The notes under the pieces were generated by a model. The model had not been told where the DNA came from and made no database searches. It worked only from the letters and a program-made list of their open reading frames with translations. From Sulfuritalea sp. (GTDB lineage Bacteria; Pseudomonadota; Gammaproteobacteria; Burkholderiales; Rhodocyclaceae), in assembly GCA_020853215.1 (NCBI GenBank), contig JADYZH010000187.1, forward strand, positions 1 through 53,264: a stretch of DNA of 53,264 nucleotides, in the 5' to 3' direction. Shown one piece after another: positions 51,631 through 53,264 of the stretch. How positions within the stretch are numbered: the stretch's first letter is position 1; every line of letters starts with the position of its first letter. Both the position numbers and the translations under genes were made by a program.

Positions 51631-53264
51631 CAACCCCGCGCGACGCGGATCACCCCCGGCACCTCATGCAACAAGGATAGCACCCTTGCCAGAATTCCCG
51701 TGCCCGGCAATTCGACGACGAAACCCATGCGCGCGATGCCGCCGCGCGACTGTGTCCGCACCGCCGTGACATTGATCCGCTCGCGCGACAGGATGTCGGA
51801 AATGTCGCGCAGCAAGCCCTGCCGGTCGGCGGCATCCACCACCAGGTCGATCGGATAGACCGCACCGGCCTGCTCTCCCCATTCGGCACCGATTACCCGC
51901 TCTGGATTCCGGGCCGCCATGTTGCGGTAGTTAACGCACTCCACGCGATGGATCGAGATGCCCTTGCCGCGCGTGACGAAGCCGGTGATCGCGTCGGGCG
52001 GCATCGGCTTGCAGCACTTGCCCATCTGCGTCAACAGCTTGTCCACGCCCACCACCAGGATGCGACTGCCGCCGGCACGGCTCTTGCGCATGGGGATTTC
52101 CGGCTCCGGCGGCAGGGGCGCCGTGCCGCCGCGCAGCGCCGTGTCGATTGCCCGCATGCCGACTTCGCCACGCGCGGCGGCAAGGAACAGCGCCTCGGCG
52201 GACTTCAGCCCGAGCTTGGCGGCCAGTTCGTCCAGGTTGGCCTGGCTCTGCCCCTCGCGCTGCAATTCGCGAGTGACGAGCCCGCGCCCCTGGGCCAGCA
52301 GTTCCGCTTCGTCCTGCGCGGCAAACCATTGCTTGACCTTCGATCGCGCGCGCGACGTGACGAGATAGCCCTGTGCCGGATTGAGCCAGTCGCGCGACGG
52401 ACCGCCGCTTCTGGTGGCGACGATTTCCACGCGCTGGCCGTTCTGCAGGGGGGTATTCAGCGAAACCATGTGGCCGTCGACCTTCGCCCCGCGACAGCGA
52501 TGGCCGAGGTCGGTATGCAGCCGATAGGCGAAATCCAGCGACGTGGCGCCGCGCGGCAGGTCGATCACCTTGCCCTGCGGCGTCAGCACGTAAATCGTGT
52601 CATCTAGCGCGGCACGCTTGAACTGCTGCACCCATTCGGCGGAATCGGCGATTTCGTCGCGCCACGAGAGCAGCTGCCGCAACCAGGAAATCTTGTCCTC
52701 ATAGGCGCCGCCGGCCTTCGCCGAACTACCCGCCTCCTTGTAGCGCCAATGTGCCGCCACGCCCAGTTCGGCATGCTCGTGCATCTCGCGGGTACGGATC
52801 TGTACCTCCAGAGAGCGGCCGCCCTCGTCTTCGACGGCGGTATGCAGCGAGCGGTAGAAATTGCCCTTGGGATGGGAAATGTAGTCGTCGAATTCGCCAT
52901 GGATCGGCTGCCACAGGTGATGCACGATGCCCAGCGCCGTGTAGCAGTCCTTGATGTCATCGACGATGATGCGCACCGCACGCACGTCGTAGACTTTCTC
53001 GAAGTCGATGTCCTTGCCGCGCATCTTGTTCCAGATGCTGTAGATGTGCTTCGGCCGGCCATAGACTTCGGCGCGAACCCCGGCGGCGGCCATCTCCGCC
53101 TGCAGGCGCGCCACCGCGGCGGCGATGAACGCCTCGCGTTCCGAGCGCTTTTCATCGAGCATTGTCGCGATGCGTTTGTAGGTTTCCGGCTCCAGGTAGC
53201 GGAAGGAAAGATCCTCGAGCTCCCACTTCACATGCCAGATGCCCAGGCGGTTGGCCAGCGGCGC
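51630..53264 (-). CDS. relA: (p)ppGpp synthetase RelA, C-terminal 544 residues (runs off right edge)
   Basis: The frame is open to the right edge, so the true start and any HD-like domain lie outside. Visible: APLANRLGIWHVKWELEDLS, the synthetase domain with YGRPKHIYSIWNKM and YDVRAVRIIV, and the acidic motif GEFDDYISHPKGNFYRSLHT. The E-F-D-D motif is that of monofunctional RelA rather than the R-x-K-D of bifunctional SpoT. A TGS domain (DTIYVLTPQGKVIDLPRGAT), a helical/zinc-finger region (QMGKCCKPMPPDAI) and a C-terminal ACT domain follow. It makes the alarmone on ribosomes with uncharged tRNA. Its stop overlaps the cyclase start. Confidence 0.95.
   Translation of the reverse strand, partial: APLANRLGIWHVKWELEDLSFRYLEPETYKRIATMLDEKRSEREAFIAAAVARLQAEMAAAGVRAEVYGRPKHIYSIWNKMRGKDIDFEKVYDVRAVRIIVDDIKDCYTALGIVHHLWQPIHGEFDDYISHPKGNFYRSLHTAVEDEGGRSLEVQIRTREMHEHAELGVAAHWRYKEAGSSAKAGGAYEDKISWLRQLLSWRDEIADSAEWVQQFKRAALDDTIYVLTPQGKVIDLPRGATSLDFAYRLHTDLGHRCRGAKVDGHMVSLNTPLQNGQRVEIVATRSGGPSRDWLNPAQGYLVTSRARSKVKQWFAAQDEAELLAQGRGLVTRELQREGQSQANLDELAAKLGLKSAEALFLAAARGEVGMRAIDTALRGGTAPLPPEPEIPMRKSRAGGSRILVVGVDKLLTQMGKCCKPMPPDAITGFVTRGKGISIHRVECVNYRNMAARNPERVIGAEWGEQAGAVYPIDLVVDAADRQGLLRDISDILSRERINVTAVRTQSRGGIARMGFVVELPGTGILARVLSLLHEVPGVIRVARG

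Overview
The window is a stretch of high-GC chromosome from a Gram-negative bacterium. Gene content and order (rpsB-tsf-pyrH-frr-uppS-cdsA-dxr-rseP-bamA-skp-lpxD-fabZ-lpxA-lpxB-rnhB, with relA, glnD and a MASE2 diguanylate cyclase nearby) point to a betaproteobacterium, probably Rhodocyclales or a close relative. The placement is inferred from gene order and protein character, not from a database search. There are no rRNA or tRNA genes, CRISPR arrays or complete insertion sequences. Almost all of the DNA codes.

Layout. Positions 1-5.3 kb: a LysR regulator cut by the left edge, an MprF-type membrane protein, a leftward operon (NfeD, SPFH protein, TsaB, RimI, family-4 uracil-DNA glycosylase), and rightward HU with its own terminator. 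Positions 5.3-20.3 kb: one long leftward operon for translation (rpsB, tsf, pyrH, frr), isoprenoid and phospholipid precursors (uppS, cdsA, dxr) and the outer membrane (rseP, bamA, skp, lpxD, fabZ, lpxA, lpxB), ending in rnhB and an RNA methyltransferase; many junctions overlap by 1-8 bases. Positions 20.5-24.1 kb: map and glnD rightward, separated by a MITE-like element. Positions 24.4-33.5 kb, leftward: Hsp15, RmuC, a 40-residue membrane peptide, an AddB-like nuclease, an AddA-like helicase-nuclease and a DHH phosphoesterase. Positions 33.5-39.5 kb, leftward: a MaoC hydratase, a stand-alone CZB zinc-binding protein, a divergent FeoB, and two DUF294 nucleotidyltransferase-like proteins.

Positions 39.5-47.2 kb form a signalling locus: acetyl-CoA synthetase, its terminator, a 66-residue CbrX-like membrane protein, a CbrA/CrbS-type sodium-solute-symporter histidine kinase, a receiver-only response regulator, and a membrane pseudo-kinase fused to a DnaQ-like exonuclease. 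The DUF294 proteins and the FeoB homologue follow in the same direction with 2-15 base gaps or overlaps. Adjacency to acs suggests acetate or carbon-source control. Positions 47.5-53.3 kb: a YqhA-family membrane protein, class I fumarase and murI rightward; then relA (cut by the right edge) overlapping a diguanylate cyclase leftward.

Three non-coding signals stand out. (1) A dispersed motif with core GCGCCGACTTT occurs seven times exactly, plus degenerate copies, inside and between unrelated genes, and places the peptide APAPTF or APAPTI in TsaB, AddA and UppS. (2) A 267-bp element with perfect 17-bp inverted ends flanked by TA sits in the map stop codon and separates map from glnD. (3) A cluster of CACAGAGG repeats with inverted copies lies between rpsB and tsf.
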